Positions 1 to 9,482 are shown, numbered from the stretch's first letter. The stretch: DNA of 64,000 bases from Roseiarcus sp963813555 (GCA_963813555.1 CAWEZX010000004.1:558001-622000), one strand, 5' to 3'. Notes: generated from the letters alone by a model not told the origin. Translations and numbers: made by a program.

Positions 1-466
1 CGATCGCACCAAGCAGGCGCTCGCACCAGCCCCGCTGCTCTTCGTTGACCCCGGGATTGGCGAAGGCGGCGGTGACGCCCCGGCCGATTGCAGCGGGGGT
101 ATTGGGCATCGCCCGCACGACCGCCCGGACTTCAGGAAGCCGAGCCGTCAGATTGGCGATCGTCTTGCCCGCAATGATCGACAGGAGGAGCGTATGTTCG
201 CCGGCGAGCGCGGTGATCTGCGGGGCGACCTGATCGAGGGTCTGCGGCTTGACCGCGAGCACGAGCATCTCGGGGGGCGGAACCGTAATGTGAGGGTTGA
301 GCGAAACCCCCCGACTCGCGGCAAGCGAAGCAATCTCGGAAGACAGATTGGGCTCGAGGATGGTCAGCGAGGATGCGGTAAGGCCGGCGTCGAGCCAGCC
401 CCGCGCCATCGCTCCCCCCATCTTCCCGGCCCCGACCAGAACGAGGCGCGCTGGCCACTCGCTCAT
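1..466 (-). CDS. proC: Pyrroline-5-carboxylate reductase, 3' end beyond window
   Basis: Last step of proline synthesis: NAD(P)H-dependent reduction of pyrroline-5-carboxylate in the cytoplasm. About 155 codons are present; the rest lies beyond the left edge. The N-terminus has the Rossmann nucleotide-binding pattern GAGKMGGAMARGW, and the AVKPQ and AMPNTPAAIGRGV stretches are typical of ProC. The start is ATG at 466, chosen because a GGAG ribosome-binding site lies about 8 bases upstream and the family pattern begins within a dozen residues. No frameshift is seen. Family assignment is firm; only the missing C-terminal dimerisation domain cannot be checked. Confidence 0.93.
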   Translation of the reverse strand, partial: MSEWPARLVLVGAGKMGGAMARGWLDAGLTASSLTILEPNLSSEIASLAASRGVSLNPHITVPPPEMLVLAVKPQTLDQVAPQITALAGEHTLLLSIIAGKTIANLTARLPEVRAVVRAMPNTPAAIGRGVTAAFANPGVNEEQRGWCERLLGAI

Positions 467-740
467 CTTCCACTCCGGTCAAGGTTAAGCGCGATGCGGG
501 AACATTTGTGTGATTGCCGCATTTTTGCCTCGGTCGGCAGCTTTCGCAAACGACTTCTAAACCAGGTTGGACTCAACCGGCGGGTTTCGCTAAAAGTATT
601 GTGGCGAAACCTGGACGGGTACCTCCAGGCGGCGCTCGCGGTTTCGTGAACGGACACCGACCCTTTCGTTTGGTAACTTTCGTGAAACCGTTAAGTTTTA
701 TGGTAAGAAAATCATTAGCGGTGAGATCGACGGGGCGGCG

Positions 741-1364
741 ATGAAGACGAATGTGGTCGTTGTGGGGCTGGTGCTGGGCGTGGTGGCTTTGGTGAGCGGC
801 TGCACGCCGGTCATTCAATCCGGGCTTCCCGACCCGCAACTCACCGCGCGTGACAAGCAGATGATGGCGCTTGCGGAGCCGGACGAGTGGACAATTCCAA
901 CTCGCCGCAGCATCGTCCAGTATCAAACGCCCGAGAAGCCGGGCACCATCATCGTCGATACTACCAACAACTATCTCTATTACATTCTGCCCCACCGCCA
1001 AGCGGTCCAATACCGCATCGCAAGCGGCGCCGAATATATGGGATGGACAGGCCGCGCCGAGGTCGGAGCGATGAAGGAATGGCCGACCTGGATGCCGACG
1101 GCTTCGATCATGGAACGCTGGCCGCAGTTCCAGGTCTACAAGCAGCACGGGCCGCTCGAAGGCCGGTGGGACAATCCGCTCGGAGCCCGCGCCCTCTATC
1201 TCTTCGTGGATAACAAGGACACGCTTATCCGCATCCACGGCACCAACGAGCCGTCGGAAATCGGGGGGCACGTGTCCTCTGGCTGCATCCGAATGCGCGA
1301 CATGGACGCGATCGACCTCTATAACCGGGTGCATGTTGGCACGCCGGTGGTGGTGATCAGCTAG
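741..1364 (+). CDS. L,D-transpeptidase (YkuD domain) lipoprotein
   Basis: A 207-residue envelope protein. It begins with a short hydrophobic signal ending in LVSGC, a lipobox with the lipidated Cys at residue 21, so it is probably anchored in the outer membrane facing the periplasm. The C-terminal half is a YkuD domain: IRIHGTNEP followed by HVSSGCIRM, which supplies the catalytic His and Cys (Cys about residue 182). Such enzymes form 3-3 cross-links in peptidoglycan or attach proteins to it. It stands alone between the divergent proC and the convergent amn. The 467-740 spacer upstream carries no convincing gene and must hold both promoters. Confidence 0.9.
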   Translation: MKTNVVVVGLVLGVVALVSGCTPVIQSGLPDPQLTARDKQMMALAEPDEWTIPTRRSIVQYQTPEKPGTIIVDTTNNYLYYILPHRQAVQYRIASGAEYMGWTGRAEVGAMKEWPTWMPTASIMERWPQFQVYKQHGPLEGRWDNPLGARALYLFVDNKDTLIRIHGTNEPSEIGGHVSSGCIRMRDMDAIDLYNRVHVGTPVVVIS

Positions 1365-1369
1365 CCTCC

Positions 1370-2851
1370 TCACCGGAACGGCGGTTCGTCGAAGCTCCTC
1401 AGCTTGCGCGAGTGCAATGAGGCGTCGTTGCTTTGCAGGTGGCCGATCGCGGCGATGCCAATCTGCAAATGTTCGGCGATCGCCCGCTCGTAAAAGGCGT
1501 TGGCGGCGCCAGGCAGCTTGATCTCGCCGTGCAGCGGCTTGTCGGACACGCATAGCAGCGTGCCGTAAGGCACGCGCATGCGGAAGCCCTGGGTGGCGAC
1601 GGTCGCCAATTCCATGTCGACGGCGATGGCGCGCGAGACGTTGATGAGCCGTCGCTCTTGCGACCAGCGCAATTCCCAATTGCGGTCATCATTGGTGACG
1701 ACTGTGCCGGTGCGCAGGCGCCGCTTCAGGGCCTCGCCCCGGTCGCCGGTCACCTTAGCCACCGCCTCCTGCAGCGCCACCTGCACTTCCGCTAGCGCCG
1801 GGATTGGCGCCATCAGAGGTACGGCGTCATCCAGGATGTTGTCGCGCCTGAGATAGGCGTGCGCCAGCACATAGTCGCCGATCACCTGCGACTGCCGAAG
1901 CCCCGCGCAATGGCCGATCATCAGCCAACAATGCGGCCGCAGGACCGCGATGTGGTCGGTGATGGTCTTGGCGTTCGAGGGTCCGACGCCGATGTTGACC
2001 AGACTGATCCCACGCCCGTCGGCGCGCACGCAATGATACGCGGGCATCTGGAAACGATGCCAGGCGACCGCGCCAACCCGCGCCTCCGCCTCGGCCGGCG
2101 CGATCGACGAGTCAATGACGACGTTGCCCGGCAGAATGACCTTCTCGACGCCGGCGCCGGCGTGCAGTTGCTTCAAGCCCCACTGCACGAACTGGTCGAC
2201 ATAGCGGTGGTAGTTGGTCAGCAGCACCCACGGCTGCATCGCCCGCCAGTCGGAGCCGGTGTAGTGCACGAGGCGCCGCAGCGAATAGTCGACCCGCGGC
2301 GCGTCGAACAGGGCGAGCGGCCGCTCCGGACCGAAGTCGAACTCGCCATCCGCGGTCTCGTCGCCGATCGTGGCCAGAGAGGGCACGGGAAAGAAACGCG
2401 CGAGTTCTGCGGCGTCGGCGCCGCCGCGCGCGAGTTCGTCGCCGCTTTCGATCACGTAAGGATAGGGAATCTCCTGCGCGCCAACGCCGACCTCGATCGT
2501 GGCGCCGTATTCCGTCACCAGAGGCTCGAGCTGCTCGAGCAGATAGGCGCGAAACTCTGGCGGCTGCGTCACCGTCGTCGTGTAGACGCCAGCCTCGCTG
2601 AATTTGGCGAAGGCGCGCGCGCTCGATAGCGCTGGGCCGTTGGGCGCATAGGTCAGGCGCAGTTCGGGATAGCGGAACAAGGCGCGGGTCGCGCTCGAGG
2701 GCGGCTCGCCTTCCTTAAGAAAGCGCTCGACCGCGCCGTGCAAGGCCTGCGTCGCCTCATCGTAAAGGCGAGCGAGGCGGTCGACCGCTTCGACGGGTGT
2801 CGCCACTCGTTCGAACGGACCTCTTGCGTTGTCGATCGGCGGGACAAGCAC
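1370..2851 (-). CDS. amn: AMP nucleosidase
   Basis: Hydrolyses AMP to adenine and ribose 5-phosphate, setting intracellular AMP levels. Segments such as NIGVGPSNAKTITDHIAV, MIGHCAGLR and AIAVDMELATVA match the AMP nucleosidase/purine phosphorylase fold. An N-terminal alpha/beta region precedes the catalytic domain, as in E. coli Amn. With the GTG at 2851 the protein is 493 residues, close to the usual 480-490. That start is preferred because upstream in-frame sequence overlaps ridA, but it is not certain. ridA lies 29 bases upstream in the same direction, so the two are probably cotranscribed. Confidence 0.88.
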   Translation of the reverse strand: MLVPPIDNARGPFERVATPVEAVDRLARLYDEATQALHGAVERFLKEGEPPSSATRALFRYPELRLTYAPNGPALSSARAFAKFSEAGVYTTTVTQPPEFRAYLLEQLEPLVTEYGATIEVGVGAQEIPYPYVIESGDELARGGADAAELARFFPVPSLATIGDETADGEFDFGPERPLALFDAPRVDYSLRRLVHYTGSDWRAMQPWVLLTNYHRYVDQFVQWGLKQLHAGAGVEKVILPGNVVIDSSIAPAEAEARVGAVAWHRFQMPAYHCVRADGRGISLVNIGVGPSNAKTITDHIAVLRPHCWLMIGHCAGLRQSQVIGDYVLAHAYLRRDNILDDAVPLMAPIPALAEVQVALQEAVAKVTGDRGEALKRRLRTGTVVTNDDRNWELRWSQERRLINVSRAIAVDMELATVATQGFRMRVPYGTLLCVSDKPLHGEIKLPGAANAFYERAIAEHLQIGIAAIGHLQSNDASLHSRKLRSFDEPPFR

Positions 2852-2880
2852 CGAAGCGGCCTCCTCGGCGGGTAAGCGGC

Positions 2881-3234
2881 TCAGCTCGTGGCCGCGATGC
2901 AGGCGATCTCGACGGTATAAGCCGGCGCGGCCAGTTTGGCCTCGACCGTCGCGCGCGCCGGCGCATGGCCGGCCGGGACCCACGCGTCCCATACCGCGTT
3001 CATTTCGGCGAATGTGGCGATGTCGGGGAGATAAATCGTGGTCGAAAAAATCTTGGTCTTGTCTGATCCGGCTTCGGCGAGCAGACGTTCGATCGTGGCG
3101 AGGATCTCCTTCGTCTGATCGCCGACGCTCTTGCCCTTCGCCTGATCGGCGACCTGGCCGGCAAGGTAGATCGTCGAGCCGTGAATGACGGCCTGCGACA
3201 TGCGCGGACCGGCGTGCAGTCTGGCGATGGTCAT
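2881..3234 (-). CDS. RidA family (YjgF/UK114) protein
   Basis: A 117-residue RidA-type protein. The family hydrolyses reactive enamine/imine intermediates made by PLP enzymes and forms trimers. The conserved core is visible: GSTIYLAGQVA near the N-terminus, and PARATVEAKLAAPAYTVEI near the C-terminus, where the Arg binds substrate carboxylate in characterised members. The start ATG at 3234 has a GGGAG site 8 bases upstream. It precedes amn with a short gap. The DUF1993 remnant lies just upstream on the same strand. Confidence 0.9.
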   Translation of the reverse strand: MTIARLHAGPRMSQAVIHGSTIYLAGQVADQAKGKSVGDQTKEILATIERLLAEAGSDKTKIFSTTIYLPDIATFAEMNAVWDAWVPAGHAPARATVEAKLAAPAYTVEIACIAATS

Positions 3235-3259
3235 GGGTCAATGCTCCCGAAGACGCATC

Positions 3260-3783
3260 TCAAACCCGGACAAGGTTCGGGATTGCGCCCATAAAGTTGC
3301 GCTTGCCGATCTCGACGCCGCTCCCGCGCAGAATGTCGTAAGCCGTAGTCAAATGAAAATAGAAGTTCGGCATGGCGAAATGCAGCAGATAGTCGGCGCC
3401 GGGCAACTTCAGTTTGTTGGCGCCGGCCGGGATGACGATCTCCCGCGTCTCCCCGCCTTCCATCGCTTTGGCGTCGATCGATTTCAGCATGTCGAGCGTC
3501 GCGTGGATGCGCGCGCGCAATTCTGCGATGCTTGTCTCCTTGTCCTCCTTGACCGGCGGCTGCTTGCCAGCCAGCCGGAACGCCGAGTTCTTGGCGTGAT
3601 CGCAGAAGCCCTGGACCTGACGGACGAGCGGCCACATGTCGGGGCTTAATCGCATGGCGAGATAGCTGTTCGGATCGAACTTGCGCGCGGTCGCATGCTC
3701 CTCCGCCTTATCGAGAAGGTCGAGGAACGCGTTGAGCCGCGCTCATAGACTGGCACGCTGCTCTCATAGAGCGAAAGAGACAT
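3260..3783 (-). pseudogene. DUF1993 family protein, single-base frameshift
   Basis: Cytoplasmic protein of unknown function (DUF1993). The expected start is ATG at 3783 (MSLSLYESSVPVYERG), and the body resumes in another frame from about 3739 (LNAFLDLLDKAEEHATARKF, then MRLSPDMWPLVRQVQ) to the stop at 3260. Joining the two frames needs a single missing base near 3740, after which the protein would be about 174 residues, the usual family length. Either this is a recent frameshift or an assembly error, since everything else in the gene is intact. A protein from the internal ATG at 3655 would lack the first helix. Confidence 0.7.
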
Positions 3784-3858
3784 TGGCTTCAATTTCCTCC
3801 CGAAATCCGGCCGGGCGTCGCCGCGGCGAACCATGGATGCACGCGAAATGTGACTTTA

Positions 3859-4073
3859 TCAACCTGCCGCGGCCGGCCGCTCAGCCAATCGCTCAGGCGG
3901 CTCGAGATAGGGCTCGACGATCGCCCGCGCCTCGGCGCTGGTGACGACGGGGACGATTTCGAACGTCACGCCGCAATCGCGCCACTCAAAGAATCCACGC
4001 CTGGATAAGTCCCAGATCGCTGCAGCGCATGAGTTGGAGGCAGCGGGAAATGCTCGATCACCATGAACAGCAT
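3859..4073 (-). pseudogene. DUF3303-like small protein remnant
   Basis: Two pieces of a small family protein are recognisable: an N-terminus MLFMVIEHFP at 4073 and a C-terminus WRDCGVTFEIVPVVTSAEA ending at 3859. Between them the middle of the domain is missing, and an extra base near 3990 shifts frame (QAWIL then EWRDC). It is a degraded gene with no obvious partner. Assignment to DUF3303 rests on the start and end patterns as I recall them from the family. Confidence 0.45.
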
Positions 4074-4114
4074 GGTCCTCGTTCCTCGCGGCTGTCCCCC
4101 CGGCGCCGCCCGAC

Positions 4115-4534
4115 TCAGACTTTTAGCGCGGGCGAGTGGCCTTCGACCTCAGGCAGATTGGGGTCGAAGCACGCCCATGCGGGCGCCGATTTGGTCCAGA
4201 TGGTCGCCGTCGGAGGCGCGAGATCGGGATCGTCAAGCGTTCCTGCGCGAATAAAGGTGACTGTCGGGCGCTCTTCCGCCTCGCTGAAAACCTGCGTGCC
4301 GCATTTGGCGCAGAAGCGCCGGTGCATGGTGGCGCCGCTGTCGGCGTGGCACACGTAGTCGGTCAGCGGACCGGATACTGCGACATCCTCCTTGCGGAAC
4401 AGCGCGCCGACTGCGCCGGTTCCACAGCCCAGATATTGGCAGACGCGGCACCAGCAATATCGCGCGCCGAGCGGCGCCTCCGCCCTGACCTCGTACCGGA
4501 CAGCCCGGCAGAGACACCCGCCTGTAATCGCCAA
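4115..4534 (-). CDS. GFA/CENP-V family zinc-binding protein
   Basis: A 139-residue protein with the zinc cysteines of the GFA fold: GGCLCRAVRY at the start, then CWCRVCQ, then RRFCAKCGTQVF. The family includes glutathione-dependent formaldehyde-activating enzyme, but most members have no known substrate, so formaldehyde activation should not be assumed. The start is a TTG at 4534 with GGGGAG about 8 bases upstream. It reads towards the DUF3303 remnant and is divergent from irr. Confidence 0.85.
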   Translation of the reverse strand: MAITGGCLCRAVRYEVRAEAPLGARYCWCRVCQYLGCGTGAVGALFRKEDVAVSGPLTDYVCHADSGATMHRRFCAKCGTQVFSEAEERPTVTFIRAGTLDDPDLAPPTATIWTKSAPAWACFDPNLPEVEGHSPALKV

Positions 4535-4742
4535 GAGAAGGCTCCCCTAACCGGCCCAGATAAACGATAGGAGAAAACACGGGCGCCTGCCAGCCAGCGT
4601 GCAATCCGCCAAAGACTTCACCCCGCGCCTGTCCGCAAAGGTTGAGGTTGCGGACAGGACCGAGCCGGATTACAAAGACAGTTCGATCAAGTTCAGGAAT
4701 TCGCCGGCGAGGTCGGTTCTTGCTGTCCGCCAGCGGCATGCG

Positions 4743-5180
4743 ATGTCCATGGAAACGAAGAGCGCTCCGAGCCCCGAAATCTGCTATGGCGTCCTTCACC
4801 GGAAGCTTGGCGCCGCCGGGGTGCGGCCAACCCGTCAAAGGCTCGACCTTGCGCGCGCGATCTTCGGCGCTGGAAACCGGCACTTCACCGCCGAAATGAT
4901 CTACCATGAAACGCGGTCGATCCCGTTCGCGCCGACGCTTGGCACGATCTACAACACGCTCAATGAGTTCTCGCGCTCCGGGCTCCTGCGGGAGATTGCG
5001 ATTTACGACGCCAAGCTCTGGTACGACACCAAGACCGGGCCGCATTACCACTTCTACCGCGAGGACACGGAAGAGCTGTCCGACATCCCCGAAGACTTGC
5101 TGCCCGAGTTCGAGATCCCGGCTCCCGACGGCACAAGCATCGCGGCCATCGACGTGATTGTCCGGCTCAAAAAAGCCTGA
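4743..5180 (+). CDS. irr: Iron response regulator, Fur superfamily
   Basis: A 145-residue Fur-family repressor of the Irr subgroup, which in Rhizobiales-type bacteria senses heme status and controls iron and heme genes. It has the winged helix (RPTRQRLDLARAIF, HFTAEMIYHET, TLGTIYNTLNEFSRSGLLRE) and the dimerisation half with PHYHFYREDTEEL. The latter occupies the place of the HHH heme/metal motif of Bradyrhizobium Irr, with one His replaced by Tyr. The N-terminal heme regulatory motif (GCPWH) of B. japonicum Irr is absent, as in several other Irr proteins. ATG at 4743 is chosen because homology starts soon after. Presence of irr supports an alphaproteobacterial host. Confidence 0.85.
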   Translation: MSMETKSAPSPEICYGVLHRKLGAAGVRPTRQRLDLARAIFGAGNRHFTAEMIYHETRSIPFAPTLGTIYNTLNEFSRSGLLREIAIYDAKLWYDTKTGPHYHFYREDTEELSDIPEDLLPEFEIPAPDGTSIAAIDVIVRLKKA

Positions 5181-5362
5181 CACGTCGAGCTCGCGGCGGA
5201 TGCTCGCTTTGCGAGGCGCTTCCAACCTTGCGCTGTCCACCCTTGATGGTTGTTTGAGCGGCAGAGCCCGGCCGCTGAATTTATCGCCCTCTACCTCGAC
5301 GCGGCATGCCCAGATGAATGATCGGGGCGGTTGAGCATGCGCGCCCCGCATCCGAGCATCTC

Positions 5363-6358
5363 ATGACGCCTTTATCCATCCTCGAACTTGTTCGCGTCAC
5401 GCAAGAGACCGACGCCCGCGGCGCTCTGAACAACGCCCGCGACGTCGCCGCCCACGCCGAGAAATGGGGCTATGGCCGCATCTGGGTGGCGGAGCACCAC
5501 AACATGCCGGGCATCGCCAGCGCCGCGACTTCGGTCGTGCTCGCTCATATTGCCGAGGGGACGACGACCCTTCGGGTCGGGGCGGGCGGCATCATGCTTC
5601 CCAACCACGCGCCTTACGTTATCGCCGAGCAGTTCGGAACGCTCGCGAGACTGTTTCCTGGCCGAATCGACCTCGGGCTCGGCCGCGCTCCCGGCACCGA
5701 CCAGTTCACCCTGCACGCCTTGCGTCGTCCGCCGGAGGCCGCCGAGAACTTCCCGCAGGACGTTCTGGAGCTGCAGGCGTTCCTGGCCGCGGCCGCTCCC
5801 GGCCAACGCATCCAGGCGGTGCCGGCGGCGGGAACGGAGGTGCCGCTGTGGATCCTGGGATCAAGCCATTTCGGCGCGATGCTGGCCGCTGAGTTGGGGC
5901 TGCCGTATGCGTTCGCATCGCATTTTGCGCCCGATCTTCTGATCCCGGCGCTTCAGATTTATCGCGAGCGCTTCAAGCCGTCGGAGCAGCTCGACCGGCC
6001 CTATGCGATGGTCGGCGTCAACATCATCGCTGCGGAGAGCAACGACAAAGCGCGGCGGCTCGCCACAACTCAGCAGATGTCGTTCGCCAACATCTTCCGC
6101 GGCGCCCGGAGCTTAAGTCAGCCGCCGATCGACGACATCGAAACCTATTGGACGCCGATGGAGAAGGCGCAGGCGATGCGGATGCTGGCGCGGTCCATTG
6201 TCGGCTCTCCGGATACGGTCCGCAAAGGCATCGCTGCGCTGGTCGAGGAAACCGGAGCCGATGAACTCATCGTCGTCTCCGATGTCTACGAGCATTCAGA
6301 ACGACTGCGCTCGTTGGAGCTGATCGCCAAGGCCGGCGACCTCCCTGGAGCGGTCTAA
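5363..6358 (+). CDS. LLM-class flavin-dependent oxidoreductase (MsnO8-like)
   Basis: A 331-residue luciferase-like monooxygenase fold protein. Diagnostic segments are WVAEHHNMPGIASAATSV, RVGAGGIMLPNHAPYVIAEQF and RIDLGLGRAPGTDQ, which form the TIM barrel FMN/F420 pocket. The C-terminus has the usual SIVGSPDTVRKGI. The substrate cannot be inferred. ATG at 5363 is preferred over upstream in-frame codons because the family motif begins within four residues. It lies 180 bases after irr and converges on the CoA-ester lyase. Confidence 0.88.
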   Translation: MTPLSILELVRVTQETDARGALNNARDVAAHAEKWGYGRIWVAEHHNMPGIASAATSVVLAHIAEGTTTLRVGAGGIMLPNHAPYVIAEQFGTLARLFPGRIDLGLGRAPGTDQFTLHALRRPPEAAENFPQDVLELQAFLAAAAPGQRIQAVPAAGTEVPLWILGSSHFGAMLAAELGLPYAFASHFAPDLLIPALQIYRERFKPSEQLDRPYAMVGVNIIAAESNDKARRLATTQQMSFANIFRGARSLSQPPIDDIETYWTPMEKAQAMRMLARSIVGSPDTVRKGIAALVEETGADELIVVSDVYEHSERLRSLELIAKAGDLPGAV

Positions 6359-6374
6359 TTAGCGTCGTGATGGG

Positions 6375-7265
6375 CTAAGCGGCCGCCTTGCTCCGCTCTG
6401 CGATCGCATCGGCGATGGCGAGCGTCCGGCGCGCCATGTCGGCGTGCAAGAGCTCGACCATCCGACCGTTGAGCTGGATTACGCCCTTGCCGGCGTTCTG
6501 CGGCAGCGCGAACGCCTCGATAATGGCGGCGGCGCTTTCGACCTCCGCAGTGGTGGGGGCGAACACTTCGTTGCAGATGTCGATCTGACTGGGGTGGATC
6601 AGCGTTTTGCCGTCCAGGCCCATGTCGCGGCCCTGCAGGCATTCGAGGCGGAAGCCCTCGAGATCCTTGATGTCGTTGTAGACGCCGTCGACGATGTCGA
6701 CGCCGTGAGCGCGTGCGGCGACGACGCAGGTGGCGAGCCAAGCCGTCATGGTCGGGCGGCCGGGGGTCAGCCTCGCCCGCGTCTCCTTGGCGAGATCATT
6801 GAGGCCCATGACCATGACCGAGAGGCGCGAACTCGGGTCGGCAGCGACAGCGGCGATTGAGCCCGCGTTCAAAATGGCGTTGGGCGTCTCCATCATCGCC
6901 CAGATGCGCATTCGCTCGGGCGCGTCGGCGTCGCGCAGCGTTCGGGCCGCGACCATGATCGCGCCCGGGCCATCGACCTTCGGCAATAGAATGGCGTCCG
7001 GGTTGGCCGTGCAGGCGGCGACCAGATCCTGCTCTCCCCAGGGCGTGTGCGGTCCGTTGACGCGGATGACGACCTCGCGCCCCCCGACCCCCCCCGCGCG
7101 CACGGCCTGGACAACCTGCTCGCGGGCGGCGATTTTCTGATCGGGGGCGACGGAATCCTCAAGATCAAGGATCAGCGCATCGGCCGGAAGCGTCGAGGCC
7201 TTCGCCAGGGCCTTGGCGTTGGAGCCAGGCATGTAGAGGACGCTTCGACGCGGGCGAGCAAGCAT
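6375..7265 (-). CDS. CoA ester lyase (HpcH/HpaI, CitE-like)
   Basis: A 296-residue aldolase of the citryl/malyl-CoA lyase family. Visible motifs are RRSVLYMPGSNAKAL, LILDLEDSVAPDQK (metal-binding acidic pair), VIRVNGPHTPWGEQDL and GKTLIHPSQIDICNEVF. These match malyl-CoA or methylmalyl-CoA lyases. One-carbon serine-cycle malyl-CoA lyase is possible, but no other serine-cycle gene is in view, so the substrate stays open. ATG at 7265 is preferred over 7271 because GGAAG then sits 8 bases upstream. The divergent neighbour is the truncated MFS transporter across a 230-bp spacer. Confidence 0.85.
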   Translation of the reverse strand: MLARPRRSVLYMPGSNAKALAKASTLPADALILDLEDSVAPDQKIAAREQVVQAVRAGGVGGREVVIRVNGPHTPWGEQDLVAACTANPDAILLPKVDGPGAIMVAARTLRDADAPERMRIWAMMETPNAILNAGSIAAVAADPSSRLSVMVMGLNDLAKETRARLTPGRPTMTAWLATCVVAARAHGVDIVDGVYNDIKDLEGFRLECLQGRDMGLDGKTLIHPSQIDICNEVFAPTTAEVESAAAIIEAFALPQNAGKGVIQLNGRMVELLHADMARRTLAIADAIAERSKAAA

Positions 7266-7501
7266 GAACATCTTCCGAGGTTAACTCCTCGCATTTAACG
7301 ATAAGTTTGTTGCGGCGCCAGAGGGACTTTCGCCAGGACAGCATCGTGGTTGCGGAGCCCGTCGATTGCTTGACCCAAGGAAAAGTCAAAGCCTGCGTGT
7401 TTGCAAAAAAAGAAGGGATTTTGCGGAGAGCATCGACCGCGACGGAGCTTATGTGCTCTTAATGGGCGCGAACAAACCAACGGGACAATTGGGGCGCGGA
7501 A

Positions 7502-8370
7502 ATGGCGATATCGGAAGCGCTCAAGGCGACGCCGCGAGTGAGATCGATCCAGCGGGCGGCGCTCGCCATGCTGGTCGTGGCCGGCGTGATCAACTACATC
7601 GACCGCGCGACGCTGGCGGTGGCCAATCTCATGATCCGCCAGGATCTCGGCCTGTCGATCGCGGATATGGGCTACCTATTGTCCGCCTTCCTCTGGGCCT
7701 ACGCGTTCTCGCAATTACCGACCGGCGCGATGGTCGACAAGTTCGGGCCGCGCTTTCTGTTGACCTGCGGCCTCAGCCTTTGGTCGTTCGCCCAGTTCCT
7801 GGGCGGACTTGTCCAGAGCTTCGGCCAGTTCTTCGGCGCCCGGCTGCTGTTGGGCGTCGGCGAGGCGCCGCAATTTCCGACCGCCGCACGGGTGGTCCGG
7901 GATTGGTTCAATCCACGCGACCGCGGCCTTGCGACGGGCGTCTTCAATTGCGCCTCGTCCTTGGGCACGGCAATCGCCGTGCCGCTCCTGACCTTCCTCA
8001 TGCTGAGCTTCGGCTGGCGGATCATGTTCATGATCATGGGAATCGCCGGCCTTGCAATAGCCGCGGTCTGGTATGTCTTTTACCGCAATCCGAGCGACGT
8101 CGATCTGACGGCGGAAGAGACCGCTTATCGCACTCATGGCGATCCGCCCGGCCAGCGGACCGTCGTGACCCTCAGGGAATGGAAGCAATTGTTCCGCTTC
8201 CGGACCACTTGGGGCATGATCCTGGGATATTTCGGCTGCATCTATCTGACATGGATCTACACCGCCTGGCTGCCCGGCTATCTCGAGCTTGAGCGGCACA
8301 TGAGCGTCAAGTTCACAGGCTTCGCCGCCGCCATCCCGTTCGTCTTTGGTGTCGTGGGACGGACATTCTC
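7502..8370 (+). pseudogene. MFS transporter, C-terminal third lost
   Basis: Inner-membrane secondary transporter of the anion:cation symporter type (hexuronate/galactonate-like). The first six membrane helices are intact, with motif A as GAMVDKFGPRF and the RLLLGVGEAPQFPTAARV signature. After the loop, helices 7-8 begin (WGMILGYFGCIYLTWIYTAW), but homology stops near 8365 at FVFGVVGRTF and runs into unrelated sequence and a stop. A full-length member has about 430 residues, so roughly a third is missing. The junction with the integrase fragment at 8371 indicates deletion by mobile-element insertion or excision. Confidence 0.8.
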
Positions 8371-8985
8371 GTGCGCCGCGGCGTGTCGCCGGTGAAGAGC
8401 CGAAGGTATCCGGCCACGATCGCTTTGTGCGGCACCGAAGGGCGAGGAACGCGACCGCTTGACCGCCTCATTGCGGCATTCGAGGCCAATCCGCGACAAC
8501 AGATTCCTTTGGGTCGAATTGTAAGATTCGCCGTTGCCACAGCGATGCGTCAAGAAGAGATCTGCAGGATCGAATGGTCAGATTTCGACCCCGAGAACAA
8601 GATGCTGCTAGTCCGGGACCGGAAGGACCCGCGTCGAAAAAGCGGAAATAATCAGCGCATTCCGCTTCTCGACGTTTGCGGCTACGACGCTTGTGCGATT
8701 ATCAACGAGCAATGCACTTATTCGGGCAAGAACTCAGGACGAATTTTCCCTTACAATGGCCGATCAGTGGGCACGGCCTTCCGTCGACAGTGCCAAGAAT
8801 TGAAAATCCTCGACCTTCACTTTCATGACCTTCGCCATGAAGGCACCAGCCGCCTGTTCGAAGTCGGCTTTTCGATTGAACATGTTGCTCTCGTAACCGG
8901 CCACAAGGACTGGAAAATGCTGCGGCGCTATACCCATTTGAAACCCGAGCATCTTCACTCTGTGCGCTTACGCAATGCGGCATAG
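8371..8985 (+). pseudogene. Tyrosine integrase, catalytic-domain fragment
   Basis: About 200 residues of a site-specific tyrosine recombinase. The catalytic domain is complete: the first Arg in ATAMRQEEICRIEWSDF, the H-x-x-R box in HFHDLRHEGTSRL, and the His/Tyr box in TGHKDWKMLRRYTHL. The N-terminal arm-binding and core-binding domains are missing; the first 25 codons are probably junction sequence. It lies immediately before a tRNA-Gly 3' end, the usual arrangement for an integrase next to its attachment site. Without the N-terminal half it should not be active. Confidence 0.8.
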
Positions 8986-9005
8986 GTGGTTGGCCAAGTG
9001 GTTCT

Positions 9006-9055
9006 CAACCCTGCCAAGGTTGGGGTCGAGGGTTCGAATCCCTTCGCCCGCTCCA
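9006..9055 (+). repeat. tRNA-Gly(GCC) 3' half, probable att site
   Basis: The 50 bases comprise an anticodon stem-loop (CAACC, loop CTGCCAA with anticodon GCC, GGTTG), the T arm with GGTTCGAATCC, and the acceptor 3' strand CGCCCGC followed by TCCA. The upstream 30 bases cannot form the matching GCGGGCG acceptor strand or a normal D arm, so this is not a complete tRNA. A 3' tRNA segment beside an integrase gene is the standard footprint of integration at a tRNA-Gly gene. The second att copy is not seen in this window. Confidence 0.7.
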
Positions 9056-9482
9056 AAATTATCCAAAAATATCAATAATCTATGATCGATCCTTTGTGGT
9101 CGTGCCTGCTTACATGAGCCCTGAGTAAGCGTCTTGTAAGCAGTCCGTAAGAAGCCCCCGGATACAAATGGGTGGCCGCGCTCGGCGTGGCTCCCACTCG
9201 CGTCAATCGCAGTGCCGAGGCAGCGAGGGGGGTGAAACGGTACGAGGCGGCGGAATCGACCGACGCCACGAATATGAGGGCAGGAGTTCGGCGGAAGCCG
9301 GTTCACAAACGCCGGAATATGTCCGGTCATGCTCAAGGGTTTCAATGCCGCTGAATGACACCGAGTCGCGGCAACTGCGGGGGGCAGCAGGAAATCTTCC
9401 CACGTCCTCCCGCTCTAATGCTCCTAGGTGACTTTCCTACCCAATATCGTAACGATCCGGATACGAAGGCCGAGGTGATTCG
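9056..9482. other. No gene recognised between att scar and methyltransferase
   Basis: A 427-bp stretch with only short, composition-driven reading frames. No family motif, RNA structure or repeat was recognised. It probably holds the promoter for the methyltransferase remnant. Confidence 0.4.

Noticed and set aside
9006..9055. A complete, functional tRNA-Gly
   Set aside because: The 5' acceptor strand and D arm cannot be formed from the upstream bases; only the anticodon-to-3' part is present.
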